Below, piece after piece: positions 35,288 to 44,284 of a stretch of 64,000 nt of DNA. The notes under the pieces were generated by a model that was not told the origin of the DNA, made no database searches, and saw only the letters and a list, made by a program, of their open reading frames with translations. Every line of letters begins with the position of its first letter. Position 1 is the first letter of the stretch. This DNA is from Azospirillum sp. RU38E (lineage in GTDB: Bacteria > Pseudomonadota > Alphaproteobacteria > Azospirillales > Azospirillaceae). The stretch spans positions 340,542 to 404,541 of the forward strand of contig NZ_FZOI01000002.1 of assembly GCF_900188385.1 (NCBI RefSeq), written 5' to 3'. Made by a program: the position numbers and the translations under genes.

Positions 35288-36817
35288 ATGGGCCTTTCGC
35301 GTCGAACGCTATTGACAGCCGGCATGGCCGCCAGTGCCCTGCCCCTGCTGCCAGCCTGGGGACAGGCTGCACCACAGCCCCGGACCGGGGGCCGCATCCG
35401 GGTGGCTGGCATGTCCAGCTCCACCGCCGATACAACGGACCCGGCCAAGGGGGCCCTGTCCACCGATTATATCCGCCATCACATGCTCTATTCGGGCCTG
35501 ACGGAATATGGTGCCGACCTGCGGCCCCGGCTGGCTCTGGCCGAGGCGATGGAAAGCAGCGACCAGATCACCTGGCGGGTGAAGCTGCGCGATGGCGTGC
35601 GCTTTCATGATGGCAAACGGCTGAATGCTGAGGATGTGGTGTTCAGCCTGACCCGCCATCTGGACCCGGCCGGCGGGTCCAAGGTGCGGCCCATCGCCAG
35701 CCAGTTTGCCGAGATCAGGGCCACCGGCCCGCTGGACCTGACCATCACCCTGACCGGGCCCAATGTCGATCTACCCGCCATGCTGGCGCAGTCGCATTTC
35801 CTGATCATCGCCGCCGGGGCGCAGCATTTCAGCCGCCCCAACGGGACCGGCCCCTATCGGATCAAAAGCTTCGTGCCGGGTGTCAGCACCATCGTCACCC
35901 GCAATGACGATTTCTGGAAGCCCGGCAAACCCTATCTGGACGAGATCGAGCTGATCGGCATTCCCGATGAGGTGTCGCGCGTCAACGCGCTGCTGTCCGG
36001 CGATGTGCAGATGGTGATCGCGGTCAATCCGCGGTCCATCCGCCGCATCCGGGAAAGCGGCACGCATGAGATGTTGGAGACACCCAGCGGGCTTTATACC
36101 AATCTGATCATGCGCGTTGATGGCGGTATTACCGGCAACCCGGATTTCATGCTGGGCATGAAATATCTGTTCGACCGGGAACTGGTGAAGCGCGCCCTGT
36201 TTCGTGGCTCCGCCATCATCGCCAATGACCACCCGATCCCGCCCTTCCACCCGTTCTTCCGGGCCGACCTGCCGCAACGAAACTTTGATCTGGACCGGGC
36301 GAAATATCATTTCGCCAAGGCGGGGCTGGGTGCGTCGCGCCTGCCCGTCTATACCTCCACCGCCGCAGAGGGGTCGGTCGATATGGGCTCGGTTCTGCAG
36401 GAATATGGCGCCCGGGCCGGGTTGAACCTGGCCATCAACCGGATGCCGGCGGATGGTTACTGGTCCACCCACTGGATGAAACATCCGCTGAGTTTCGGCA
36501 ACACCAACCCGCGCGCCACGGCCGATCTGGTGTTCAGCCAATTTTACAAATCCACCGCCGCCTGGAACGAGACCGGCTGGAAGAATGAGCGGTTCGACCG
36601 GCTGCTGCTGGAAGCCCGCGCCACGGCGGACGAACCGCTGCGCGCCCAGATTTACGGGGAGATGCAGGAGATTGTCAGCAATCACTGCGGCACCGCCATC
36701 CCCGTCTTCATCAATCTGATGGATGGCTATGACAAGCGGCTGAAGGGGCTCTACCCCGTGCCGGTCGGCGGCTTCATGGGCTATGCCTTTGCCGAACATG
36801 TCTGGTGGGAGGGTTAA
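35288..36817 (+). CDS. dipeptide/opine-type ABC transporter substrate-binding protein (Tat-type signal)
   Basis: A 509-residue family-5 binding protein. It starts with a twin-arginine signal, MGLSRRTLLTAGMAASALPL, cleaved near WGQAAP. The mature protein has LYSGLTEYGADLRPRLALA and WRVKLRDGVRFHDGKRLNAEDVVFS-type family sequence (split here as WRVKLRDGVRFHDG and LNAEDVVFSLTRHLD). Such proteins bind peptides, opines, nickel or sugars. Export through Tat suggests that it folds in the cytoplasm first. The gene lies directly before its permeases. Confidence 0.88.
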   Translation: MGLSRRTLLTAGMAASALPLLPAWGQAAPQPRTGGRIRVAGMSSSTADTTDPAKGALSTDYIRHHMLYSGLTEYGADLRPRLALAEAMESSDQITWRVKLRDGVRFHDGKRLNAEDVVFSLTRHLDPAGGSKVRPIASQFAEIRATGPLDLTITLTGPNVDLPAMLAQSHFLIIAAGAQHFSRPNGTGPYRIKSFVPGVSTIVTRNDDFWKPGKPYLDEIELIGIPDEVSRVNALLSGDVQMVIAVNPRSIRRIRESGTHEMLETPSGLYTNLIMRVDGGITGNPDFMLGMKYLFDRELVKRALFRGSAIIANDHPIPPFHPFFRADLPQRNFDLDRAKYHFAKAGLGASRLPVYTSTAAEGSVDMGSVLQEYGARAGLNLAINRMPADGYWSTHWMKHPLSFGNTNPRATADLVFSQFYKSTAAWNETGWKNERFDRLLLEARATADEPLRAQIYGEMQEIVSNHCGTAIPVFINLMDGYDKRLKGLYPVPVGGFMGYAFAEHVWWEG

Positions 36818-36821
36818 ACCG

Positions 36822-37808
36822 ATGGCCGCACCCCCGACATCCCGCGAAAGCGGCAACGCCTTCCTGTTGATCCTGCTGGCCAAGCGGGTGGCGTCCGGCC
36901 TGTTGACCCTGTTTCTGGTATCCCTGGTGGTGTTCATCATCAGCGGGCTGTTGCCCGGTGATGCCGCGCAGGAAATGCTGGGGCAGAGTGCGACGCCCGA
37001 AGCGGTGGCAGCGCTCCGCCAGCAGATGGGGCTGGACCAGCCGGCCGCCGTCCGCTTCCTGCGCTGGCTGGCCGGGCTGCTGGGGGGCGACCCCGGCTTC
37101 TCCCTGGTCGCCAACATGCCGGTGGCGGACATCATTGCCAGCCGGCTGCCCAATTCCCTGATCCTGGCCGCCCTGTCCACCCTGGTGGCCGTGCCGCTGG
37201 CCCTGACCATCGGCATCACCTCGGCCATGCGCCAGGGCGGGCGGCTGGACCGGGCCTTGAACACCACCACGCTTGCCATGGTGGCACTGCCGGAATTCCT
37301 GATCGCCACCATCGCCGTGCTGATCTTCGCGGTGGAACTGCGCTGGCTGCCCTCCATCGCGCTGGTGCCGGCCCAGGGCGGTTTCCTGGACCTGCTGCGG
37401 GCATTGGCCATGCCCATCCTGTCGCTGTCCATCATCGTGGTGGCACAGATGGCGCGAATGACGCGGGCCGCCATCATCGCCCAACTGGGCCTGCCCTATG
37501 TGGAGATGGCGCGGCTGAAGGGCGTATCGCCGGCCCGGCTGGTGCTGGTGCATGTGCTGCCCAATGCCATTGCCCCCATCGTCAATGCCATGGCGCTTTC
37601 GCTCTCTTACCTGCTGGGCGGGGCGGTGATTGTGGAGACGATCTTCAATTATCCAGGCCTGGCCAGCCTGATGGTCAATGCCGTCACCAGCCGCGACATG
37701 CCGCTGTTGCAGGCCTGCGCCATGATCTTCTGCTGTGCCTATCTGTCGCTGGTTCTGATTGCCGATACCGTCGCCATCCTGGCCAACCCGAGGCTACGCA
37801 ACCGATGA
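36822..37808 (+). CDS. dipeptide/opine-type ABC transporter permease (DppB-like)
   Basis: A 328-residue permease. The N-terminal helix LFLVSLVVFIISGLLPGDAA is the DppB/OppB start; about six helices follow, with the EAA loop VEMARLKGVSPARLVLVHVL and the ending LIADTVAILANPRLRNR. GGGAGGG upstream sets the ATG at 36822, 4 bases after the binding-protein gene. It is the first membrane half of the importer. Confidence 0.92.
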   Translation: MAAPPTSRESGNAFLLILLAKRVASGLLTLFLVSLVVFIISGLLPGDAAQEMLGQSATPEAVAALRQQMGLDQPAAVRFLRWLAGLLGGDPGFSLVANMPVADIIASRLPNSLILAALSTLVAVPLALTIGITSAMRQGGRLDRALNTTTLAMVALPEFLIATIAVLIFAVELRWLPSIALVPAQGGFLDLLRALAMPILSLSIIVVAQMARMTRAAIIAQLGLPYVEMARLKGVSPARLVLVHVLPNAIAPIVNAMALSLSYLLGGAVIVETIFNYPGLASLMVNAVTSRDMPLLQACAMIFCCAYLSLVLIADTVAILANPRLRNR

Positions 37809-38668
37809 GCGCCATCGTGGAGAAGAAACAGGCTGAAGGACTCGCCTCCCCCGGCTGGGCCGCCCGGCTGCCGCTGGCCGGCAAGGTGGGGTTGGGGCTG
37901 GTGATCTTTTGGATTGCCACCGCCATCGCCGGGCCCTGGCTGGCGCCTTATGATCCCGGTGCCTTCGCGCATCAGGATGTGTTCGCCGGCTTTGGCGCTG
38001 CGCATTGGCTGGGCAGTGATTATCTGGGCCGCGATGTGTTGAGCCGGGTGCTCTCCGGTGCCCGTTATTCCGTCGGGCTGGCGGCGGCGGCCGCCATCGC
38101 TGCCAGTTGCACCGGCACCGGGCTGGCCCTGATCGCGGCCTTGGCACCGCGCTGGCTGGATGAGCTGTTGAGCCGGTTCATCGATACGCTGATTTCCATC
38201 CCGTCAAAGATTTTCGCCCTGGTGCTGGTGGCGGCGGTCGGTTCGTCACTGCTGCTGCTGTTCCTGATCGCCGCCTTTATCTATATCCCCGGCGCCTACC
38301 GCATCGCCCGGTCGCAGGCGGTCAATCTGGCGCAGATGGATTATGTGCAGGTGGCCCGCACGCGGGGCGAAAAGGCCGCCTATATCGCCATCCGGGAAAT
38401 ATTGCCCAACATGCTGCACCCGATGCTGGCGGATTTCGGCCTGCGCTTTGTCTTCATCGTGCTGCTGCTGTCCGGCCTGTCCTTTCTGGGGCTGGGGGTG
38501 CAGCCGCCGGATGCCGATCTGGGATCGCTGGTGCGGGAGAATATCTCCGGCCTGGGCGAAGGGGCCCCTGCCATCCTGGTGCCGGCGCTGGCCATCGCCA
38601 CCCTGACCGTCGGTGTCAATCTGCTGATCGACGCGCTGCCCCGGCGGCGCGGATCGAAGGAAGGATAA
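37805..38668 (+). CDS. dipeptide/opine-type ABC transporter permease (DppC-like)
   Basis: A 287-residue permease. It has the DppC-type periplasmic segment HWLGSDYLGRDVLSRVLSGA, an EAA loop around VQVARTRGEKAAYIAIREIL, and LSFLGLGVQPPDADLGSLV near the end. The ATG overlaps the DppB-like stop by 4 bases. It pairs with the preceding permease as the second membrane subunit. Confidence 0.92.
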   Translation: MSAIVEKKQAEGLASPGWAARLPLAGKVGLGLVIFWIATAIAGPWLAPYDPGAFAHQDVFAGFGAAHWLGSDYLGRDVLSRVLSGARYSVGLAAAAAIAASCTGTGLALIAALAPRWLDELLSRFIDTLISIPSKIFALVLVAAVGSSLLLLFLIAAFIYIPGAYRIARSQAVNLAQMDYVQVARTRGEKAAYIAIREILPNMLHPMLADFGLRFVFIVLLLSGLSFLGLGVQPPDADLGSLVRENISGLGEGAPAILVPALAIATLTVGVNLLIDALPRRRGSKEG

Positions 38669-38673
38669 GCACC

Positions 38674-40464
38674 ATGAAACCACATGTGGAGGTCAAGGGG
38701 CTGCGCGTCACCGCCGGGGGCAAGGATGACAGCGCCATCACCATTGTAGAGGGGGTGGATTTCACCATCCCGCGCGGTGGCGTGCTGGCGCTGATCGGCG
38801 AAAGCGGATCGGGCAAGACCACCATCGCCCTGACGCTGATGGGCTATGCCCGCAGCGGCTGCCGCATCGCCGGCGGCAGCATAAGGCTGGGCGATACCGA
38901 CATTTTGGGGCTGGATGAACCGGGGCTGGCCGCCTTGCGCGGTGATCGGGTGGCCTATATCGCACAAAGTGCCGCTGCTTCCTTCAACCCGTCCAAGCGC
39001 ATCATGGATCAGGTGGTGGAACCGGCCCTGATCCATGGGCGGATGGACCGCAAGACGGCCGAAGCAAAGGCCGTTTCCCTGTTCAAGGCGCTGGCCCTGC
39101 CCCAGCCGGACAGTATCGGCAACCGTTATCCGCATCAGCTTTCCGGTGGGCAGTTGCAAAGGCTGATGGCGGCGATGGCGCTGATCACCGGGCCTGAACT
39201 GGTGATCCTGGATGAACCGACGACCGCCCTGGACGTGACCACGCAGATTGAGGTGCTGCGCGCCTTCAAGCACGCCGTGGCCAGCCAGGGGGCCACGGCC
39301 ATCTATGTGTCGCACGATCTGGCCGTGGTGGCGCAGATGGCCGACCAGATTCTGGTGCTGAACAAGGGGCGGGTGCGCGAAGCCGGGGTCGCCGCCCAGG
39401 TGCTGCAAAGCCCGACGGATGATTATACCCGCACCCTGATGGCGGCCGCCCGTCCGGCGCCGAAGCCGGCCCCGGCAGTGCCGCCGGCCCAGGCGCCCTT
39501 GCTAGAAATCAAGGGCCTGTTCGCCGGCTATGGCAAGGTGGACAATACCGGACGGCCAGAAATCCCCGTGTTGCGCGATATCAGCCTGTCCATCGCCAAG
39601 GGGGCCACGCTGGGGGTGATCGGGGAAAGCGGGTCCGGTAAATCCACCCTGGCCCGCGTGGTGGCCGGGTTGATCCGCCCGGCCAGCGGGGCGGTGAATT
39701 TCGACGGGCAACGCCTGCCCGGTGGGCTGGAACAGCGCAGCCGCGACCAGTTCCGCCGCATCCAGCTTGTCTTCCAGAACGCGGACACGGCCCTGAACCC
39801 CGCCCACAGTGTGGAAGAGATACTCGGCCGCCCCTTGCGCTTCTATCACGGGCTGAAAGGGGCGGCACAGCGCAAGCGCATGGCCGAGCTGCTGGACCTT
39901 ATCCGCCTGCCCGCCAGCTTGGCGGGGCGGGCCTGTAGCGGCCTGTCCGGCGGGCAGAAACAGCGCATCAACCTGGCCCGCGCGCTGGCCGCCAAGCCCG
40001 ACCTGATCCTGTGTGATGAGGTCACCTCGGCCCTGGATACGGTGGTGGGGGCGGCCATCCTGGATCTGCTGGCCGAACTGCGCCGTGAACTGGGGCTGGC
40101 CTATATGTTCATCAGCCATGATATCGGCACCGTGTGTGCCATCTGTGATGATATCATGGTGCTGTATGGCGGCACGGCGGTGGAAATCGGTCCGCGCGCC
40201 GCCTATCAGGCCCCGCCCTTTCATCCCTATACCGATCTGCTGGTCGGCTCCGTGCCGGAATTGCGGGCCGGCTGGCTGGAGGAACAGGCGGCAAGGCCCG
40301 CCCCGCCCGCCATCGGGCCGGCGCTGGATGGCGCCGATCTCTGCCGGTTCCTGCCGCGTTGCACCGCCCGCATTGACGGTCTATGCAACCAGTTCACCCC
40401 GCCGCGCCATCACCTGCCCGGCGGCAGCGATATTCTGTGCCATCACCCGGAGGCGGTGAATTGA
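38674..40464 (+). CDS. dipeptide/opine-type ABC transporter, fused double ATPase (DppD-DppF)
   Basis: A 596-residue protein with two complete ATPase domains. Domain 1 (residues ~5-255) has LIGESGSGKTTIALTLMGYA, LSGGQLQRLMAAMAL and LVILDEPTTALDVT. Domain 2 (~275-530) has VIGESGSGKSTLARVVAGLI, LSGGQKQRINLARAL and LILCDEVTSALDT. An Ala/Pro linker joins them. The C-terminus has the Cys-containing oligopeptide-transporter tail (CRFLPRCTARIDGLC). One fused gene replaces separate dppD and dppF. Its stop overlaps the start of the ferredoxin-like gene. Confidence 0.92.
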   Translation: MKPHVEVKGLRVTAGGKDDSAITIVEGVDFTIPRGGVLALIGESGSGKTTIALTLMGYARSGCRIAGGSIRLGDTDILGLDEPGLAALRGDRVAYIAQSAAASFNPSKRIMDQVVEPALIHGRMDRKTAEAKAVSLFKALALPQPDSIGNRYPHQLSGGQLQRLMAAMALITGPELVILDEPTTALDVTTQIEVLRAFKHAVASQGATAIYVSHDLAVVAQMADQILVLNKGRVREAGVAAQVLQSPTDDYTRTLMAAARPAPKPAPAVPPAQAPLLEIKGLFAGYGKVDNTGRPEIPVLRDISLSIAKGATLGVIGESGSGKSTLARVVAGLIRPASGAVNFDGQRLPGGLEQRSRDQFRRIQLVFQNADTALNPAHSVEEILGRPLRFYHGLKGAAQRKRMAELLDLIRLPASLAGRACSGLSGGQKQRINLARALAAKPDLILCDEVTSALDTVVGAAILDLLAELRRELGLAYMFISHDIGTVCAICDDIMVLYGGTAVEIGPRAAYQAPPFHPYTDLLVGSVPELRAGWLEEQAARPAPPAIGPALDGADLCRFLPRCTARIDGLCNQFTPPRHHLPGGSDILCHHPEAVN

Positions 40465-40772
40465 CCCAAGGACGTTTCGTGCGGCTGGCCGAACAGGACC
40501 GTGCGCCGCTGACCCTTCATGTGGACGGCCAGCCGGTAACGGCGATGGAAGGCGACACGCTGATGGTGGCCATGCTGGCGGCCGGCAGGGTGCTGCGGAC
40601 ATCGGAATTCGGTGATGGCAAACGCGCCGGTTTCTGCCTGATGGCCGCCTGCCAGGATTGCTGGGTCTGGACGGAGGATGGCAGCCGCCTGCGCGCCTGT
40701 TCCACCCCGGTCAGCACCGGTTTGCGTATTTCCACCAGCCAGCCGGGGGCATCATGGCCGACCGCGAAGTAA
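40461..40772 (+). CDS. small [2Fe-2S] subunit of an HcnA/SoxA-like dehydrogenase
   Basis: A 103-residue ferredoxin-like protein, close to the 104 residues of HcnA. Cluster ligands are in GFCLMAACQDCW, with a fourth Cys in RLRACSTPVSTG. The TTG at 40461 overlaps the preceding stop (TTGA) and gives the family start RFVRLAEQ. It is the small subunit of a three-part flavoenzyme with the next two genes. Homologous trios are hydrogen cyanide synthase HcnABC, opine oxidases and D-hydroxyproline dehydrogenase LhpBEF. Confidence 0.8.
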   Translation: MTQGRFVRLAEQDRAPLTLHVDGQPVTAMEGDTLMVAMLAAGRVLRTSEFGDGKRAGFCLMAACQDCWVWTEDGSRLRACSTPVSTGLRISTSQPGASWPTAK

Positions 40773-42145
40773 CCCCCCGTGTTGTGGTGGTGGGGGCCGG
40801 CCCTGCCGGCGTGCGCGCCGCGCAAACCCTGCTGGAAGCCGGCATCCGCCCGGTGGTGATTGACGAGGCCGCCCGCGCCGGCGGCCAGATTTACCGCCGC
40901 CAACCGGCCAATTTCCGCCGTACCCATCAGGAACTTTATGGCACGGAAGCCGCACGCGCCCAGGCGGTGCATGATGGTTTCGATGCCATCGCCGTGGCGG
41001 TGGATTACCGGCCCGACACGCTGGTCTGGAACATTGCCGATGGGCAGGTCTGGACCGCCTCGGAACAGGGATACGCCACCCTGCCCTATGATGCGCTGAT
41101 CCTGTGCACCGGGGCCACCGACCGGCTGATGCCGGTCAAGGGCTGGCATTATGCCGGGGCCTATAGTCTGGGGGCGGCACAGGTGGCGCTGAAGGCGCAA
41201 GCCTGCGCCATCGGCGCCAATGTGGTGTTCATGGGCAGCGGGCCGCTGCTTTATCTGGTGGCCAGCCAATATGTGAAGGCGGGCGCCAAGGTCGCCGCCG
41301 TGCTGGACACCTCCCCCTTCAGCAACCGGCTGCGCGCGGCGGTGGATTTGATCGCCCAGCCCGGCATCCTGGCCGATGGTGTGGCGCTGACCCGCGCCCT
41401 GGCCAAGGCCGGCGTGCCGGTGCTGACCGGGGTGACGCCGCTGGAAATCATCGGGGATGCCGAAAACGGCGTCAATGGTGTACGCGTGCGGCTGGCCAAT
41501 GGCACGGAACGGGAATTCGCTGCCGATGCGGTGGCGCTGGGCTATCATTTGCGCCCGGAAACCCAGTTGGCCGATCTGGCCCGCTGCGAGTTCGCCTTCG
41601 ATGCCAAGACCAGGCAATGGCTGCCCAAACGCGACCTGGATGGGCGGGCCAGCGTGGCCGGCGTCTATCTGGCCGGCGATGGCGCCCGCATCCTGGGCGC
41701 ACGGTCGGCAGAGGTCAGTGGCAGGCTGGCCGCCTTGGCGGCGCTGGCTGATCTGGGCCGCCCGGTGGACCCGCTGACAGTGACCCATCTGCGCCGGCAG
41801 GTGGCATCCTATGCCCGCTTCGCCCGTGGCCTTGCCACCGCCTTCCCCTGGCCGCATGAACAGGCGGCCAACCTGCCGGATGAGGCCATTGTCTGCCGTT
41901 GCGAGGCCGTAACGGCCGGCGATCTGCGCCGGGTGGTCAATGAAACGGGAGCGAAAGAGGCCAACCGCGCCAAGGCGTTCAGCCGGGTCGGCATGGGCCG
42001 GTGCCAGGGCCGCTATTGCGGCCATGCCGGGGCGGAGGTGATTGCCGCCTGCGCCAATATCCCGGTGGAACAGGTGGGCCGCCTGCGCGGACAGGCCCCG
42101 GTGAAGCCGTTGCCGGTCGCCATTGCACCGGAAGGGGAGGAATGA
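40754..42145 (+). CDS. HcnB/OoxA-like FAD/NAD-linked dehydrogenase subunit
   Basis: A 463-residue flavoprotein, almost the exact length of HcnB. The FAD site is VVVVGAGPAGVRAAQTLLEA, followed by DEAARAGGQIYRRQP; a second nucleotide site is NVVFMGSGPLLYLVA; and the C-terminal BFD-like [2Fe-2S] region has VCRCEAVTAGDL and GMGRCQGRYCGHA. It overlaps the small subunit by 19 bases and the next gene by 4. It is the electron-transfer subunit of the amine dehydrogenase. Confidence 0.88.
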   Translation: MADREVTPRVVVVGAGPAGVRAAQTLLEAGIRPVVIDEAARAGGQIYRRQPANFRRTHQELYGTEAARAQAVHDGFDAIAVAVDYRPDTLVWNIADGQVWTASEQGYATLPYDALILCTGATDRLMPVKGWHYAGAYSLGAAQVALKAQACAIGANVVFMGSGPLLYLVASQYVKAGAKVAAVLDTSPFSNRLRAAVDLIAQPGILADGVALTRALAKAGVPVLTGVTPLEIIGDAENGVNGVRVRLANGTEREFAADAVALGYHLRPETQLADLARCEFAFDAKTRQWLPKRDLDGRASVAGVYLAGDGARILGARSAEVSGRLAALAALADLGRPVDPLTVTHLRRQVASYARFARGLATAFPWPHEQAANLPDEAIVCRCEAVTAGDLRRVVNETGAKEANRAKAFSRVGMGRCQGRYCGHAGAEVIAACANIPVEQVGRLRGQAPVKPLPVAIAPEGEE

Positions 42146-43296
42146 TCATGGCAAGCCCGGTTTCCGTCAGCGATGTGCTGATTGTCGGCGGCGGCCTGAT
42201 GGGCACGTCCGCCGCCCTGTTCCTGCGCCAGCGCGGCCGTTCCGTCACCCTGCTGGAAAGCGATCTGGTGGGACGGCAGGCCAGCGGCACCAATTTCGGC
42301 AATGTGCGCCGGCAGGGTCGGCCCATCCACCAATTGCCCCTGGCCAACCGTGCCCTTGCCATCTGGCGCCGCGCCAATGAACTGCTGGGCGCGGATGTGG
42401 AATATCTGCAATCCGGCCATATCCGCGTCTGCTATCGGGAGCGGCCGGAAAATATCGCCAAGATGGAGGAATATGCGGCCGAGGCCCGGCATGTCGGGCT
42501 AGACCTGGAACTGTTGACCGGCAATGCCCTGCGCGACCGCTTTCCCTTTTTCGGGCCGGATGTGCTGGCCGGTTCCTATTCCGCCATGGATGGCCACGCC
42601 AACCCGCGCCTGACAGCACCTGCCTTTGCCCGTGCCGCACAAAGGGCCGGCGCGCAGGTGTTTGAAAATACCCGCATCATCCATGCCGCCAAGCAGGGCA
42701 CGGATTTCGTGGTGACGGCGGAGGATGGCCGCAGCTTCCGGGCGCCCATCCTGCTGATCACCGCCGGGGCCTGGGGCAATAAACTGTCGCAGCAATTCGG
42801 GGAGCCGGTGCCCATCACCCCGCGCGGGCCGAATATGAGCGTCACCGAACCGGTCCCCTATGCCATCGCCCCCGCCGTGGGCGTAATGACCCCGGTGGAG
42901 GAGGAGACGGTTTACTTCCGCCAGGTGGCACGCGGCAATATCATCCTGGGCGGCAGCACGCGCGGCCCGGCCCATCCCGACCAGTACCGCGCCTATGTGC
43001 TGCCGCAGAACACGATGAAGCAGTTGAAACAAATCCGCCGACTGGCCCCGGCCCTGGCCAACCTGAACATCATCCGTGTCTGGACGGGGATTGAAGGCTA
43101 TCTGCCTGACAGTATGCCGGTGATGGGACGGTCGGCCACCACCAGCGGACTTTTCTACGCCTTTGGCTTTTCGGGTTCCGGCTTTCAGATCGGGCCGGGC
43201 GTGGGGGAGACGATGGCAGAACTGATCGATACCGGAACGACCGCGATAGACCTGTCTCATTACGATATCGCAAGGTTCCAGAAGGCAGAAAGCTGA
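42142..43296 (+). CDS. HcnC/OoxB-like FAD-dependent dehydrogenase subunit
   Basis: A 384-residue DAO-family flavoprotein. It has DVLIVGGGLMGTSAALFLRQ, SDLVGRQASGTNFGNVRRQG, a substrate-side segment and the C-terminal RVWTGIEGYLPDSMPVMG and FSGSGFQIGPGVGETMAELI. It is the presumed catalytic subunit that oxidises the C-N bond. The ATG at 42142 overlaps the preceding stop, with GGGGAGG upstream. It ends the operon; the convergent LysR gene stops only 4 bases away. Confidence 0.88.
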   Translation: MIMASPVSVSDVLIVGGGLMGTSAALFLRQRGRSVTLLESDLVGRQASGTNFGNVRRQGRPIHQLPLANRALAIWRRANELLGADVEYLQSGHIRVCYRERPENIAKMEEYAAEARHVGLDLELLTGNALRDRFPFFGPDVLAGSYSAMDGHANPRLTAPAFARAAQRAGAQVFENTRIIHAAKQGTDFVVTAEDGRSFRAPILLITAGAWGNKLSQQFGEPVPITPRGPNMSVTEPVPYAIAPAVGVMTPVEEETVYFRQVARGNIILGGSTRGPAHPDQYRAYVLPQNTMKQLKQIRRLAPALANLNIIRVWTGIEGYLPDSMPVMGRSATTSGLFYAFGFSGSGFQIGPGVGETMAELIDTGTTAIDLSHYDIARFQKAES

Positions 43297-43300
43297 GCTT

Positions 43301-44185
43301 TCAGCCACGCAAATGATCCACCAGCCGCCGGCTGCTGGCCGACAGGGCGGCATAATCGCGGATACAGATCAGCAATTCCCGGCTGGCCCAGGCATCCGCA
43401 ATGGGGATGATGGCCAGCCGCATGGTACGGCTGGCACGCAGGGCGGTGGTTTCCGGCACAATGCCGATGCCCACCCCTGCTTCCACCATCAAGCAGACGG
43501 CATCGAAACTGCGCAACTGCACCCGCAGGCGCAGCCGGCCACCCGTGCGCATCGCCCGGTCGGCCAGGAATTGCTGCAGGGCGCTGGACGGGTCCAGCCC
43601 CACCAGATCGCGGGCCAGGATATCGGCGAAGCTGGCGGCGGGCCGCCCCGCCAGCGGATCGCCCTCCGGCACCACCAGCACCAGCCGGTCCGCGCGGAAG
43701 GGAAAGATCACCAGATCGCCCGTATCCACCGTGCTGGCGACAATGCCCAGATCGGCGGCGCCTTGCGCCACCAGCCCGACAATTTCGTCACTTAACCGTT
43801 CCTGCAGATCAATGGTGATGCCGGGGCAGGCCACCAGAAAGCGGCCCAGCGCTTCCGGCAGGAATTCCGTCAGCGCATTGGTGTTGCAAAGCAGGCGGAC
43901 GCGCCCGCCCGCCCCGTCGGCAAACAGTGCCATGTCGTCGCGCATCCGCTCAGCCTCCCCCAGCAGGGTGCGGGCATGGGCCAGCAGGGCATGACCGGCA
44001 GGCGTCAGCACCACGCCCTGGCGGCTGCGGTCGAACAGGCGGGTGCGCAAGGCCGCTTCCATTGCACGCACCCGGGTGCTTGCTGCCGCCAGGGCGATAT
44101 GTGCCCGCGCCGCGCCGGCTGTGATGCTGCCAGCCTCGGCGATATGGCGGAACAGGTTCAGATCATCCAGATCGGGCGGGTGCAT
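43301..44185 (-). CDS. LysR-family transcriptional regulator
   Basis: A 294-residue regulator. The N-terminal HTH is LNLFRHIAEAGSITAGAARA and FDRSRQGVVLTPAGHALLAH; the effector domain begins near RVRLLCNTNALTEFLPEALG. It is divergent from an SLC13-like permease gene across 100 bases and convergent with the amine-oxidation operon. By position it most likely controls the permease gene. A palindrome in the shared region is a candidate site. Confidence 0.9.
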   Translation of the reverse strand: MHPPDLDDLNLFRHIAEAGSITAGAARAHIALAAASTRVRAMEAALRTRLFDRSRQGVVLTPAGHALLAHARTLLGEAERMRDDMALFADGAGGRVRLLCNTNALTEFLPEALGRFLVACPGITIDLQERLSDEIVGLVAQGAADLGIVASTVDTGDLVIFPFRADRLVLVVPEGDPLAGRPAASFADILARDLVGLDPSSALQQFLADRAMRTGGRLRLRVQLRSFDAVCLMVEAGVGIGIVPETTALRASRTMRLAIIPIADAWASRELLICIRDYAALSASSRRLVDHLRG

Positions 44186-44203
44186 CGCATCCTCTGTTTT
44201 TTA

Positions 44204-44219
44204 CGAAGGATTACCTTCG
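44204..44219. promoter_or_regulatory. candidate LysR-type operator
   Basis: CGAAGG, ATTA, CCTTCG form a perfect 16-base palindrome 19 bases before the LysR start and about 65 bases before the permease start. A further CGAAGG half-site lies at 44268-44273, close to the permease ATG. The layout fits a LysR recognition site plus an activation half-site. Confidence 0.5.
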
Positions 44220-44284
44220 ATAATACAGATACCAAGCGGGAAAAAGCCTCTGTAGCTTACAAAAAAACGAAGGATGGACGCGCT

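Noticed and set aside
35771-37477. 568-residue open frame antisense to the ABC binding protein and permease genes
   Set aside because: No family features; high Arg/Ser/Met content typical of a complementary frame.
40461-43296. Calling the dehydrogenase trio hydrogen cyanide synthase hcnABC
   Set aside because: Subunit sizes fit, but the operon adds a complete importer and another oxidase, which suits catabolism; homologous trios have other substrates.
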